From Synechococcus sp. AG-679-D13 (GTDB taxonomy: Bacteria; Cyanobacteriota; Cyanobacteriia; PCC-6307; Cyanobiaceae), in contig QCUM01000002.1 of the NCBI GenBank assembly GCA_003210735.1, positions 29,422-93,421 of the forward strand: 64,000 bases of DNA. Direction: 5' to 3'. Made by a program: the position numbers and the translations under genes. Shown here one piece after another: positions 7,270-15,362 of this stretch; positions within the stretch are counted from its first letter, which is position 1; every line of letters starts with the position of its first letter. The notes below the pieces were generated by a model, which was not told the origin of the DNA, made no database searches, and saw only the letters and a program-made list of their open reading frames with translations.

Positions 7270-8076
7270 GTGACTTTGACTCAAACTGTTGGCATCGCTA
7301 TTATTGCTTATAATAGGCCTGATTGTCTTGATAAGTGTTTGAATTCTTTATGGAATTCTCTTAATGATGAGTCGCCCCGTGTTGACTCGATTGCGTTGTT
7401 TGATGATGGCAGTCCATACGAGCTGACTTCTCTTCGGCAAAAATATTCAGGCTTGCATGTTTTTCAGTCGGACAGAAATCACGGTGTTGTATTTAACAAA
7501 AATCGAGCTCTCTATTATTTTACGGAAATTTGTCCTGTCGATGTTGTTATTTTGCTTGAGGACGATGTGCTTTTGTCTGGGGATTGGCTTGATCCATGGC
7601 TCAAGGCTGTTCGTCTGCATCGTCATATGAATTATTCGCCTGGTTATTTCAGAATTCCAAGCTATGAGAAATACTGGCTCAAGCCTGATTCTGCAGGTAC
7701 CCCGCAGGATCCTTACGTCTATAAGGTTGTTACAGGTCAGTGCACAGCATTAAGTACAGACTTGATCCGCTCTCAGGCTGGTTACATAAACCCGGCTTTC
7801 AAAGGTTATGGCCATGGACATGTCGAGTGGGCTTGTCGTCTTATTCAGCATGGGCATGGGGGGTATTGGAAAAGAGGGGTCGAAAGAGGATTTTTTGCGA
7901 TTCCTTCTGGTGTTGAAATTCAACAAGCCATGTCCAATAAAGATCAGACTCAGATCAACCTTAATAAAGTGGTTATGGATAATTTAATGGAAGAGGCTCA
8001 ATTACCATACGTAGGCTTTCCGTGGAAGAATGATGATGAGCGTGAATTATTCCTTAGTGTCTTTCAATCGAACTGA
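7270..8076 (+). CDS. Family-2-like glycosyltransferase
   Basis: A GT-A fold transferase of about 268 aa. The N-terminus VGIAIIAYNRPDCLDKCLNSLW is the classic GT2 start. DSIALFDDGSP holds the nucleotide-binding acidic pair, and VVILLEDDVLLSGDW is the metal-binding acidic motif. The C-terminal half contains GYGHGHVEWACRL, a likely acceptor region. I chose GTG 7270; an in-frame TTG at 7243 is possible. It is divergent from the sulfotransferase operon and AT-rich like it, and the downstream core gene secG converges on it. It probably adds a sugar to the glycan that the neighbouring enzymes decorate (inference). Confidence 0.8.
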   Translation: MTLTQTVGIAIIAYNRPDCLDKCLNSLWNSLNDESPRVDSIALFDDGSPYELTSLRQKYSGLHVFQSDRNHGVVFNKNRALYYFTEICPVDVVILLEDDVLLSGDWLDPWLKAVRLHRHMNYSPGYFRIPSYEKYWLKPDSAGTPQDPYVYKVVTGQCTALSTDLIRSQAGYINPAFKGYGHGHVEWACRLIQHGHGGYWKRGVERGFFAIPSGVEIQQAMSNKDQTQINLNKVVMDNLMEEAQLPYVGFPWKNDDERELFLSVFQSN

Positions 8077-8086
8077 TTAATTGTTT

Positions 8087-8320
8087 TTAGCCAAGCCAGC
8101 CCGCACTCAAGATCACCGCAAGGCTGAGAAAAACAGCTAACACCGTCCATGTGATGCGATTCAGCGTGGCTTCTGCACTGCTGGAGCTGCTGAACATGGA
8201 GCTTCCGCTCGCGGCCAGGCCTCCCATGCCACCGCCTTTGGGGCTGTGAAGCAAAACCAGAACGATCAGCAGAACACCACTACCGATCCAGGCCCAGGAC
8301 AAAACAGACGTGAGCATCAA
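8087..8320 (-). CDS. secG: Protein translocase subunit SecG
   Basis: A 77-aa protein with two membrane segments (about 8-24 and 55-74) joined by a Gly/Ser-rich loop that includes [11 protein letters not shown], the hallmark of SecG. It assists SecYE in moving proteins across the plasma or thylakoid membrane. Its start overlaps the gpmI stop by four bases (8317-8320), so the two are coupled. This marks the edge where conserved core sequence resumes after the accessory block. Confidence 0.93.
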   Translation of the reverse strand: MMLTSVLSWAWIGSGVLLIVLVLLHSPKGGGMGGLAASGSSMFSSSSSAEATLNRITWTVLAVFLSLAVILSAGWLG

Positions 8321-9948
8321 ACGGGCTGGGGAAGGCGGGCAGTCATTGGAGCTTTATCGATATTGGAAACCGGTTCTATCAGGCTACGGCCTGTCATCGC
8401 GGCAGGTTGGTCGAGGTTGAGAATCTGCAGCAGGGTCGGAGCAATGTCAGCGAGACCTCCATCGCTTCGTAGCGATATGTCGTTGCCGTGGCCGATCAAC
8501 TTGCGTTGCTCCCCCTCCACCAGGATGAAGGGGACAGGATTTGTCGTATGAGCAGTCCAGGCTTGACCGTCCGGGCCTTGCATCAGTTCAGCATTGCCAT
8601 GGTCGGCGGTGATCAGCATCGTTCCGCCACGCCGGCCCACAGCATCCAGCAAGCGCCCGATGCAGCCATCCACTGTGGCGATGGCTTCCTTGGCCGCATC
8701 CATGACGCCGGTGTGCCCCACCATGTCGGGGTTGGCGTAGTTGATCACAATCAGGCTGTAGATCCCTTCCTCGATGGCGGCGATACAGCTTTCGGTGAGT
8801 TGATCGGCCGACATGGCGGGTGACAGGTCGTAGGTGGCGACCCGTGGTGAAGGCACGAGGTGCCTCTCTTCTCCAGGCAGGGGCTGTTCGATTCCCCCGT
8901 TCATGAAGTAGGTCACGTGGGGATATTTCTCAGTTTCTGCAGTCCGGTACTGGCGTAATCCGGCACTCGAGACAACCTGGCCGAGAAGGTCGTTCAGGGG
9001 TTCGGGTGGAAAGGCCACAGCCACAGGCAGGCCTTGCTCCACCTGGGTGAAGGTGACCACATCCAGCGCAGGGGTATGACGGCGCTCAAAGCCATCGAAG
9101 TTCGGTAAACACAGGGTCTGCACGATCTGACGGGCCCGGTCGGGACGAAAATTGAACAGCAAAACGCTGTCCCCGTCCTGCATGACGGCCTTGCTCAGTC
9201 GCAGGGGTTCAAGAAATTCGTCCGTCACCCCTGCGGCGTAGCTGGCTTCCAGCAATTCCCGGGGGCTTTGGTCAGCCTGAGGGAATGTTGGATCGGTGTA
9301 GAGGTCGTAGGCCTTTTCAGTGCGCTCCCAACGTTTGTCCCGGTCCATGGCCCAGTAGCGACCACACAAGCTTGCTAATTCGCCCACTCCCGTCTCAGCG
9401 AGTGCAGTCTCAACGGCATGGACGTAACCCCAGGCGCTTTGCGTCGGGGTGTCGCGACCATCCGTCACGGCATGAACCGCCAGCTTGCGGATGCCTGCAG
9501 CTGCAGCCCAGCGGATCAGTCCGCAGAGATGGTCGACGTGGCTGTGGACGCCGCCATCGGAGCAGAGTCCCAGCAGGTGCAGGGTGCCGTTACTGCTCAC
9601 CATCCGTTCGGCGAGCTCTTGCAGCACCTTGGTGGTCTTGAGCTGGTCCTGGCGGACGGTGTCGCTGATCCGCACCAACTCCTGGCGGATAATTCGACCT
9701 GCGCCGATGGTGAGGTGCCCCACCTCGGAATTGCCCATCTGCTGATCCGGCAGCCCCACATGGGACCCACTGGCCTCGATCAGTGTGTGTGGGTAGGCAT
9801 GCCAGAGAGCTTCCATGACCGGGGTGTCGCCCTGGCGGATGGCGTTGTGCTCTGAATCATTTCGATGGCCCCAACCGTCCAGAATGGTCAGTACGACAGG
9901 TGCAATTCCCCTGTTTCGCCCTGAACCATTGGAACTGCTGTTGTCCAC
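8317..9948 (-). CDS. gpmI: 2,3-bisphosphoglycerate-independent phosphoglycerate mutase
   Basis: A 543-aa enzyme interconverting 3- and 2-phosphoglycerate in glycolysis. Diagnostic blocks are [12 protein letters not shown] (metal Asp), [16 protein letters not shown] (the phosphorylated Ser), [19 protein letters not shown] and [10 protein letters not shown], with HTTNPVPF near the end, all of the two-manganese alkaline-phosphatase-like family. Length is normal. The start is GTG 9948. It is divergent from pyrR across about 107 bases and co-oriented with secG. Confidence 0.97.
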   Translation of the reverse strand: MDNSSSNGSGRNRGIAPVVLTILDGWGHRNDSEHNAIRQGDTPVMEALWHAYPHTLIEASGSHVGLPDQQMGNSEVGHLTIGAGRIIRQELVRISDTVRQDQLKTTKVLQELAERMVSSNGTLHLLGLCSDGGVHSHVDHLCGLIRWAAAAGIRKLAVHAVTDGRDTPTQSAWGYVHAVETALAETGVGELASLCGRYWAMDRDKRWERTEKAYDLYTDPTFPQADQSPRELLEASYAAGVTDEFLEPLRLSKAVMQDGDSVLLFNFRPDRARQIVQTLCLPNFDGFERRHTPALDVVTFTQVEQGLPVAVAFPPEPLNDLLGQVVSSAGLRQYRTAETEKYPHVTYFMNGGIEQPLPGEERHLVPSPRVATYDLSPAMSADQLTESCIAAIEEGIYSLIVINYANPDMVGHTGVMDAAKEAIATVDGCIGRLLDAVGRRGGTMLITADHGNAELMQGPDGQAWTAHTTNPVPFILVEGEQRKLIGHGNDISLRSDGGLADIAPTLLQILNLDQPAAMTGRSLIEPVSNIDKAPMTARLPQPV

Positions 9949-10055
9949 GTACCCCCCACTCGCGTCGGTTCTTTAGGACTTTTGCAGAATCAACCTAACG
10001 CTCCATCCGCCTTCAAGCTGCTCTTTTCTGGTAACAACACACCCCTCTCTTTCAT

Positions 10056-10616
10056 ATGAGCGAGCGTCCTGATGCCGATCGGATCGCGATCCTCTCGGAC
10101 CGGGAGCTGAGTCGAACCCTGTCTCGCCTGGCCTCCCAGGTGCTGGAAAGCGTTGATGACAGCCAAAGCCTGATGCTTCTAGGGATTCCCACCCGTGGGG
10201 TTCAGTTGTCGCAGGTGCTGGCGAGGGAGTTGGAGCGGCTCACCGGCCACCCCATTGCGCAGGGATCGATCGATCCAACATTCCATCGGGATGATCTGGA
10301 ACGCATCGGCACCCGAATGCCTCAGGTCACAACGCTTCCAAACAGCGTTGAGCAGCGTCAGGTGGTGCTGGTGGATGACGTGATTTTCACCGGTCGCACC
10401 GTTCGTGCGGCGCTGGAAGCGTTGCAGAGCTGGGGCCGTCCCCAAAGGGTGATGTTGCTGGCGATGGTCGATCGGGGCCATCGAGAGCTGCCCATCCAAC
10501 CCGACTTCTGCGGCCGGGTGGTTCCAACGCGCCGCAATGAAACCATCGAATTGCGGCTTCGCGATGTGGATGACGAAGAAGGTGTTTTCTTGCGTCGCCT
10601 GAATGCGCCGGGATGA
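10056..10616 (+). CDS. pyrR: Bifunctional pyrimidine regulator PyrR / uracil phosphoribosyltransferase
   Basis: A 186-aa protein of the type I phosphoribosyltransferase fold. The PRPP-binding loop is VVLVDDVIFTGRTVRAAL; MLLGIPTRGVQLSQ and VDRGHRELPIQPDFCGR match PyrR. In many bacteria PyrR binds pyr mRNA and also has uracil phosphoribosyltransferase activity. No pyr operon or PyrR-binding leader is visible next to it, so in this organism the enzyme activity may be the main one (inference). Confidence 0.92.
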   Translation: MSERPDADRIAILSDRELSRTLSRLASQVLESVDDSQSLMLLGIPTRGVQLSQVLARELERLTGHPIAQGSIDPTFHRDDLERIGTRMPQVTTLPNSVEQRQVVLVDDVIFTGRTVRAALEALQSWGRPQRVMLLAMVDRGHRELPIQPDFCGRVVPTRRNETIELRLRDVDDEEGVFLRRLNAPG

Positions 10617-10747
10617 AGTCACCCGGTTAAAGCGTCCTCTCATCGCCTCTGAAGGCCACGGGTACCGCTTTGGAGCAATTGATTTCGCTCCCTTGCCAGC
10701 CCAGGCGCTGTTCTGCATCAGGATTCCGACCAAAGGTCGGGTCCGCT

Positions 10748-11602
10748 TCATGGCTTTGCGGTGGGATCAGCTCGGCAAAAACTTTCCGGGCCGTCCTCTT
10801 CCACCTTTCCCCCCAGGCTTCTGCATCCCGCTTCAAACGCTGTCCAGGCCTCCACGCCCTGCTCCAGCTTCTCTTGAACGGCCATGTTCAGCGATTCCCC
10901 CTGGATCACATCGCTCTGGCTGGTGCCGTGCTGGAGATGCTCCTCGCTGGAGCTGAGGGCCGTGATGGCCGCATTCACGGTTTGTCGCTGCTCCTGCGTC
11001 TGCTGTTGCCACCAGGGGTGATCCACGCGGTTGAGCCGGTCCAGCGCTTCCCACCAGCGCTGATCTCCCACCAGATCACCCGCTCGCTCCGCTTCAAGAC
11101 GGTTGCGATGCCAGTTGTCTTCGAGGGCTGCGCTGAGCGTTTTGTCCTGATCGGACTGCTCAACACTCCTCAGCAGCATGAGCGCTTCCGGTAGATCGCC
11201 TTGCTGATACTTGATCAACGCCTGTTCCTTCAGGCTTTGTCTCCAGGCATGCAGTTGGGCTGTGTCTTCAGCTGTCGACCCAGCCGAAATGACGAGCTGT
11301 TGCTGGAGCCGAAGGGCCGCCAGTTGCTCTCCTTTCATCCAGAGGGCCTCAGCCTGAAGGCGTCGGCAGAGGGTCTGTTCGGCTGAAGCCTTTGTCCCAA
11401 GCCATCTCAGAGCTTGGAGTTGTTCACTGGCTTGAAGACATTCGGACCAATTCTCATTGGCTGCTGCTCGCCGCACCCTTGCAGGCAACTGCTGCTGCCA
11501 CCAGAAGGCAAGGCCGCCCACGGCCATAAGCAGTGTGAGGGTAGGAACCACCCAGAACTGCAGCAGCAGGGGTTGTCGTGCCACGAAAGGGCGGTGGATC
11601 AA
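10748..11602 (-). CDS. Membrane-anchored hypothetical protein downstream of Hsp70-like gene
   Basis: About 284 aa if started at TTG 11602. The open frame extends to 11746, but that portion overlaps the end of the Hsp70-like gene and looks like a shadow. A single membrane segment (FWVVPTLTLLMAVGGLAFWW) lies near the N-terminus, followed by a long helical, Gln/Leu/Ala-rich domain resembling TPR-type repeats. The C-terminus ends with a Cys-containing segment. It follows the Hsp70-like gene on the same strand and may be its co-chaperone or anchored partner, but that rests on position only. Confidence 0.65.
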   Translation of the reverse strand: MIHRPFVARQPLLLQFWVVPTLTLLMAVGGLAFWWQQQLPARVRRAAANENWSECLQASEQLQALRWLGTKASAEQTLCRRLQAEALWMKGEQLAALRLQQQLVISAGSTAEDTAQLHAWRQSLKEQALIKYQQGDLPEALMLLRSVEQSDQDKTLSAALEDNWHRNRLEAERAGDLVGDQRWWEALDRLNRVDHPWWQQQTQEQRQTVNAAITALSSSEEHLQHGTSQSDVIQGESLNMAVQEKLEQGVEAWTAFEAGCRSLGGKVEEDGPESFCRADPTAKP

Positions 11603-11657
11603 TGCACCAGTTGTATGGAGTCGGCCAGAGGCGTCATCCCTGTTGTGGACGGCCTGA

Positions 11658-13223
11658 TCAGCGGATGCTGCCCAGTTGTTGAAGGGGAAGCGTTTCACCG
11701 CTGCGTAGATCGGTGATTTCCGCCTGCAAAAGAGCTGCATCGTCAATGCGCAGCCTCAGCTTCAGGCAGTCTTCACCGGCTTGGGCCGGTGGATTGAGCG
11801 GAAGTCGCAGCGGCTCACCGGACCACGGACGATGCTCCAGTTCTCCGGCAGCTCCCTGCTGCAGAACCGGCAGACCATCCACTTCGATCACGCTGAACCG
11901 TCCTTGCTCCTGGGGTTCCGCCAGCACGAGCTCGAGTTGCGTCTGGTCATCACGGCTGGCGGCCATGATCAGCTCAAAAGGTTCGGGGCTTGGCCAGGGC
12001 TGACCGGCCACAAAAAGGGGATGCCATTGATGCTTCTGGGTGCGTTGATCCCAGGTGCGCAGCGAGACACCCCGCTGCAGCACATCCCGGATGGAAACGC
12101 CGGGTGTGAGGCTCAACGCTCCCAGGGCCACTGCTTCCACCGGTGGAGGCGTAACCAGTGGAGCTGGAGCGGTGTGCTCAACAAGCCAGCGTCGTAACCA
12201 GGGCAATTGGGCTCCTCCTCCAACGGCGACAACGCCGTCCAGTTCCGTTAAGTCGCAGCCATGACGACGGCCACCGGTCAAGGTGGCTTCGAGCAGCTCC
12301 TCCAGGGCCCTGCCGAGACCGCGCTCTTTCAGCAGATTTTCCAGATCCCGGCGTGACAGGCGCAGTGTTGTTGCCTCTGCGTCTGAAACCTCTTCCACCA
12401 GTTCGGTCAGGTCTGGCAGCTCTTGATCGCTCAGGCGGCATTTGAGCCGTTCAGCTGCATTGAGCTGAGCGGCAGTGACGCTTGCGTTCGGGCAGCAGAT
12501 GTCGAGAATCCAGCGATCGATATCTCGCCCCCCCAGCCGTAGGCCTGCCTTGCCAAGCACCTCGGCATGCCTTAGTTGCTGGCGACTGCTGTCTCCGAGT
12601 TCACGTCCCCCCAGCCGCAGCAGTTGTGCCACGGGTGCTGAACGCCCCTCACCTCCCTGAAGGGCCACCAGGGCCAGATCCAGGGTGCTTCCGCCCAAAT
12701 CCACAACAAGGATGCGCGCTCCTGGGGGAAAACCAGCACCCAGGGCCGCCGCCGTTGGCTCGTCCACTAAGGCGACTTCGTTGACGGGTAACGATGCGCA
12801 GGCGTCCAAGAGCCAGCGGCGGTAATCCCGATAGGTTTCCACCGGTGCGCTCAGCACCAGCCGCTGAACGTCGATGCTGTCTGGCAACTGAGCCCAGATT
12901 CCTTCAAGCAGCAGCTGTCCAGCTCGAGCGGCGGTGCCGTCGTCCAGGGCACTGCCGATCCGACGTTTGAAATCAGCGAACAGGCAGGGGTCGTCCTGAT
13001 CGACCAGGCCGGCTTCCAGCACCTCACGTCCCAGCAGCGTGGATTCCGGTGATGTCCAGATCAGGCTGGGGACTTCGCCGGGCCTGCGGCTGATCTGAGG
13101 CAGGTCGAGCAAGTCGGCCTGCCGTTCTCCGCTCGGGGTGAAAGCAACCACGGTGGTGGTGCTGCCCAGATCAATGGCCAGGGTGCCGCTGGTTACTGAA
13201 TGCTGAAGCTTTCCTTCTCCCAC
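11658..13223 (-). CDS. Divergent Hsp70/DnaK-family ATPase
   Basis: An actin-fold ATPase of about 521 aa from GTG 13223. Phosphate-binding motif 1 is LAIDLGSTTTVVAF, motif 2 is ARILVVDLGGSTLDLALV, and the adenosine motif is LDGVVAVGGGAQLPWLRRW; the connect region VALVDEPTAAALGAG is also Hsp70-like. The C-terminal domain is shorter and unlike that of standard DnaK, and no EEVD-like tail is seen. The frame stays open to 13358, but that extension runs into the divergent gene at 13286, so the later start fits better. This is a cyanobacterial DnaK-like protein rather than the main chaperone; its clients are unknown. Confidence 0.85.
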   Translation of the reverse strand: MGEGKLQHSVTSGTLAIDLGSTTTVVAFTPSGERQADLLDLPQISRRPGEVPSLIWTSPESTLLGREVLEAGLVDQDDPCLFADFKRRIGSALDDGTAARAGQLLLEGIWAQLPDSIDVQRLVLSAPVETYRDYRRWLLDACASLPVNEVALVDEPTAAALGAGFPPGARILVVDLGGSTLDLALVALQGGEGRSAPVAQLLRLGGRELGDSSRQQLRHAEVLGKAGLRLGGRDIDRWILDICCPNASVTAAQLNAAERLKCRLSDQELPDLTELVEEVSDAEATTLRLSRRDLENLLKERGLGRALEELLEATLTGGRRHGCDLTELDGVVAVGGGAQLPWLRRWLVEHTAPAPLVTPPPVEAVALGALSLTPGVSIRDVLQRGVSLRTWDQRTQKHQWHPLFVAGQPWPSPEPFELIMAASRDDQTQLELVLAEPQEQGRFSVIEVDGLPVLQQGAAGELEHRPWSGEPLRLPLNPPAQAGEDCLKLRLRIDDAALLQAEITDLRSGETLPLQQLGSIR

Positions 13224-13285
13224 AGAGGCCAAGACCGTGGCCAGTGCACGGTGAAGACAACGTGAGATTAAGGGGATTGGAGCAG

Positions 13286-13570
13286 ATGGATCGACTGCAG
13301 CAGCTGATCTTCTCCTTTTATCGCGAGGATCAGCGCATGGAAGGGCTGCTGGAGCCATTGCGGGACTGTCGCCTTCGCCGCAGCTGGGGGAGCATTCGTA
13401 TTGAGTGCATGGATGCGGCCCATCTCGAGCAGGTCAGTGCCCTGTTGATGCACCTTCGTCTCCCTTTGGCAGCACTGGGTTTGGGGAGGCAAATCGTGTT
13501 GCGAGCGCCGGGATCAATACCGCGCAGCTACCCGATGCATGTGCCTTTCCATAGCGATCAATTGGCCTGA
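13286..13570 (+). CDS. Conserved-looking hypothetical protein (94 aa)
   Basis: Starts at ATG 13286 with an AGGGG ribosome site 10 bases upstream. The product alternates helices and strands (RLQQLIFSFYRED, WGSIRIECMDAAHLEQV, LPLAALGLGRQIVLRAPG) and looks like a small alpha/beta domain without membrane segments. It is divergent from the Hsp70-like gene and lies just upstream of rpoZ. I do not recognise a family. Confidence 0.6.
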   Translation: MDRLQQLIFSFYREDQRMEGLLEPLRDCRLRRSWGSIRIECMDAAHLEQVSALLMHLRLPLAALGLGRQIVLRAPGSIPRSYPMHVPFHSDQLA

Positions 13571-13610
13571 CGTTGGGGACCTAGATTGAGATGACGTTTG
13601 GGACAGTTTT

Positions 13611-13838
13611 GTGATTTCGGCAGGTGTTGATACTGGAGATCTCGCCAAGCGAGGCGAAAGTCTGATTCGCCAGTCGAGCAATCGCTATCTCACTACGGTC
13701 CGCATTGCCTTCCGGGCCAAGCAGCGTCGCTTCGACGATTTTGATGGCCTGCTGGAGGAGTCCAGTGTGAAGCCGGTTCAACGGGCCATCGTTGAACTGA
13801 GTGATGAGCAGGATCAGCCGGATCTGCTGCCTGGTTGA
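13611..13838 (+). CDS. rpoZ: DNA-directed RNA polymerase omega subunit
   Basis: A 75-aa protein matching the picocyanobacterial omega subunit: [18 protein letters not shown] near the start, then [17 protein letters not shown] and a conserved acidic end, [15 protein letters not shown]. It helps RNA polymerase assembly around the beta' subunit. The start is GTG 13611. The next gene begins 14 bases after its stop. Confidence 0.9.
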   Translation: MISAGVDTGDLAKRGESLIRQSSNRYLTTVRIAFRAKQRRFDDFDGLLEESSVKPVQRAIVELSDEQDQPDLLPG

Positions 13839-13851
13839 TCTCGGTTCCGTC

Positions 13852-14226
13852 GTGATTCAACAGGAGGGTCCTGGCTGGCGCGTAGCCCGGGACCTACAGA
13901 GAGGCGAATTCACTGTTCTTGTTGGAGGGCAGGGATGGGCGTTTGAATTAACCGAACCTGAATGGTCCGGGTTCTGTGAGCTCCTGATTGGGCTGATGAA
14001 CAATCATGAGGTCCTGGTGGACCAGCTGATGGCGGAAGAGGCCATCGAACTGGAGCTTGAACGGGGCCCATGGTGGGGCTGCCTGGATGGTGATCGAGAG
14101 CGGTGGACACTGTCGGTGGTTCTGACGCCAGTAGCTGGCCGAGGGGTTGAGGGGCACTGGCCTTCCCCCGCAGCGATGGCGTTGGTCAGTGCCGTGAGAA
14201 CGATGTGGGACAGCAGTCGTGATTAG
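13852..14226 (+). CDS. DUF1818 family protein
   Basis: A 124-aa protein starting at GTG 13852. EGPGWRVARDLQRGEF at the N-terminus and a later Trp-rich block (RGPWWGCLDGDRERW) are the pattern of DUF1818, a family largely confined to cyanobacteria. Function is unknown. An upstream in-frame ATG at 13801 lies inside rpoZ and is less likely. It is close behind rpoZ and probably cotranscribed. Confidence 0.8.
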   Translation: MIQQEGPGWRVARDLQRGEFTVLVGGQGWAFELTEPEWSGFCELLIGLMNNHEVLVDQLMAEEAIELELERGPWWGCLDGDRERWTLSVVLTPVAGRGVEGHWPSPAAMALVSAVRTMWDSSRD

Positions 14227-14534
14227 CTCAGCTGATCGATCTTTGTTCATTGATTCATTCCACCTCGAATGGGGATGCAGTGCACAGCTTTTCCACAGGG
14301 CTGAGCTCAATTCGTCAGCTGTCGCTCGACTCTGTGGAAAAGCCTGCTGCTCGAGCGATGCGTCTTGACGAGGTTCCCATTCCTGCTCGTTCGGGTGTAG
14401 TCAGATTTTTTGCCGATCCAGACTGCAGTGAGGGAGGTTGTCTTATTCGGAGACTGCTGCGACAAGTGTTTCCTGATACGCGCTTGACTCCGGGCTGTTC
14501 TTGTGGAGAACTAGTGTTCGTTTCCGAGAGTGAG

Positions 14535-14783
14535 ATGCAGCAGGAGTCAGGTTCAACGCCCCAGAACAGCGACAGCGTGGTGAGTTTCCAGAGTGAGTTG
14601 CCTGCGCCCCTCCAGCGGGCGATGACCCGTTTCATCGAGACCCACCCCAACTGGGATCAATACAGGCTGGTGCAGGCCGCTTTGGCTGGATTCCTGGTGC
14701 AAAACGGCATCGAGTCTCGGGAGATCACCCGTGTGTATGTCGGCAATATGTTTCGGCGCGAAACCCTCCTCCACGGCGTCTGA
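14535..14783 (+). CDS. DUF2811 family protein
   Basis: An 82-aa protein from ATG 14535. The core, from VSFQSELPAPLQRAMTRFIE through YRLVQAALAGFLVQNG, matches DUF2811, a short cyanobacterial domain of unknown function. The frame remains open upstream to 14250, adding a Cys-containing segment; I prefer the short form because DUF2811 proteins are usually this size. The 14227-14534 stretch otherwise holds no clear gene. Confidence 0.75.
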   Translation: MQQESGSTPQNSDSVVSFQSELPAPLQRAMTRFIETHPNWDQYRLVQAALAGFLVQNGIESREITRVYVGNMFRRETLLHGV

Positions 14784-14828
14784 GTTCGGCGTGAAGTTGC
14801 CGCAGCTCAGCCATCGGCAACAAGCCTC

Positions 14829-15290
14829 TCAGTGGAGTGCTCCAAGGCGCATCAGCAGATCTTCAGCCGTGGCATCAGGAACAGGCAGGATTGAAAGCCG
14901 ATTACCTCGCTTGATCACAGGCAACTGCTCTTCGGTGTAGAGCTCGCGCAGTTGATCCAGGCTCATGAGCTCGGAAAACTCTCCGCGAAACTCCAGCCGC
15001 GCGCAATCCCATCGCGGTTTGTCAGGGTTTGATTTCGGGTCGTAGTACTTCGCCTGGGGGTCGAACTGGGTTGGATCCAGCAATCCGATTTCAATGACCT
15101 CCATCAAGCCGATGATGCCTGGTGGTTTGCAATTCGAGTGATAAAAAAATGCCTGGTCGCCGGGTTGCATCGTGCGCATGAAATTTCGGGCCTGGTAATT
15201 GCGAATGCCATCCCAAAGTGTTGTTTTCTCGCGGCGCAGATCGGCAATGCCATAGGCATCCGGCTCACTTTTCATCAGCCAGAAGGCCAC
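14829..15290 (-). CDS. EVE domain (PUA-like) protein
   Basis: A 153-aa single-domain protein. MAFWLMKSEPDAYGI, TLWDGIRNYQARNFMRTM, GDQAFFYHSNCKPPGIIGLMEV and YYDPKSNPDKPRW are the conserved blocks of the EVE domain, a PUA-like fold linked to recognition of modified bases in RNA or DNA. Its exact ligand is unknown. It lies downstream of murD on the same strand, with about 70 bases between. Confidence 0.9.
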   Translation of the reverse strand: MAFWLMKSEPDAYGIADLRREKTTLWDGIRNYQARNFMRTMQPGDQAFFYHSNCKPPGIIGLMEVIEIGLLDPTQFDPQAKYYDPKSNPDKPRWDCARLEFRGEFSELMSLDQLRELYTEEQLPVIKRGNRLSILPVPDATAEDLLMRLGALH

Positions 15291-15362
15291 GCTTGTTTGC
15301 TCTTGCTTCCACCATTCTTGAGCCTTCCTGGGCCTGGTGGCGTTGGTCTCGACGGATTTCTT

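Noticed and set aside
13224..13358. N-terminal extension of the Hsp70-like protein
   Set aside because: It overlaps the divergent gene at 13286, and the ATPase fold starts shortly after the GTG at 13223.
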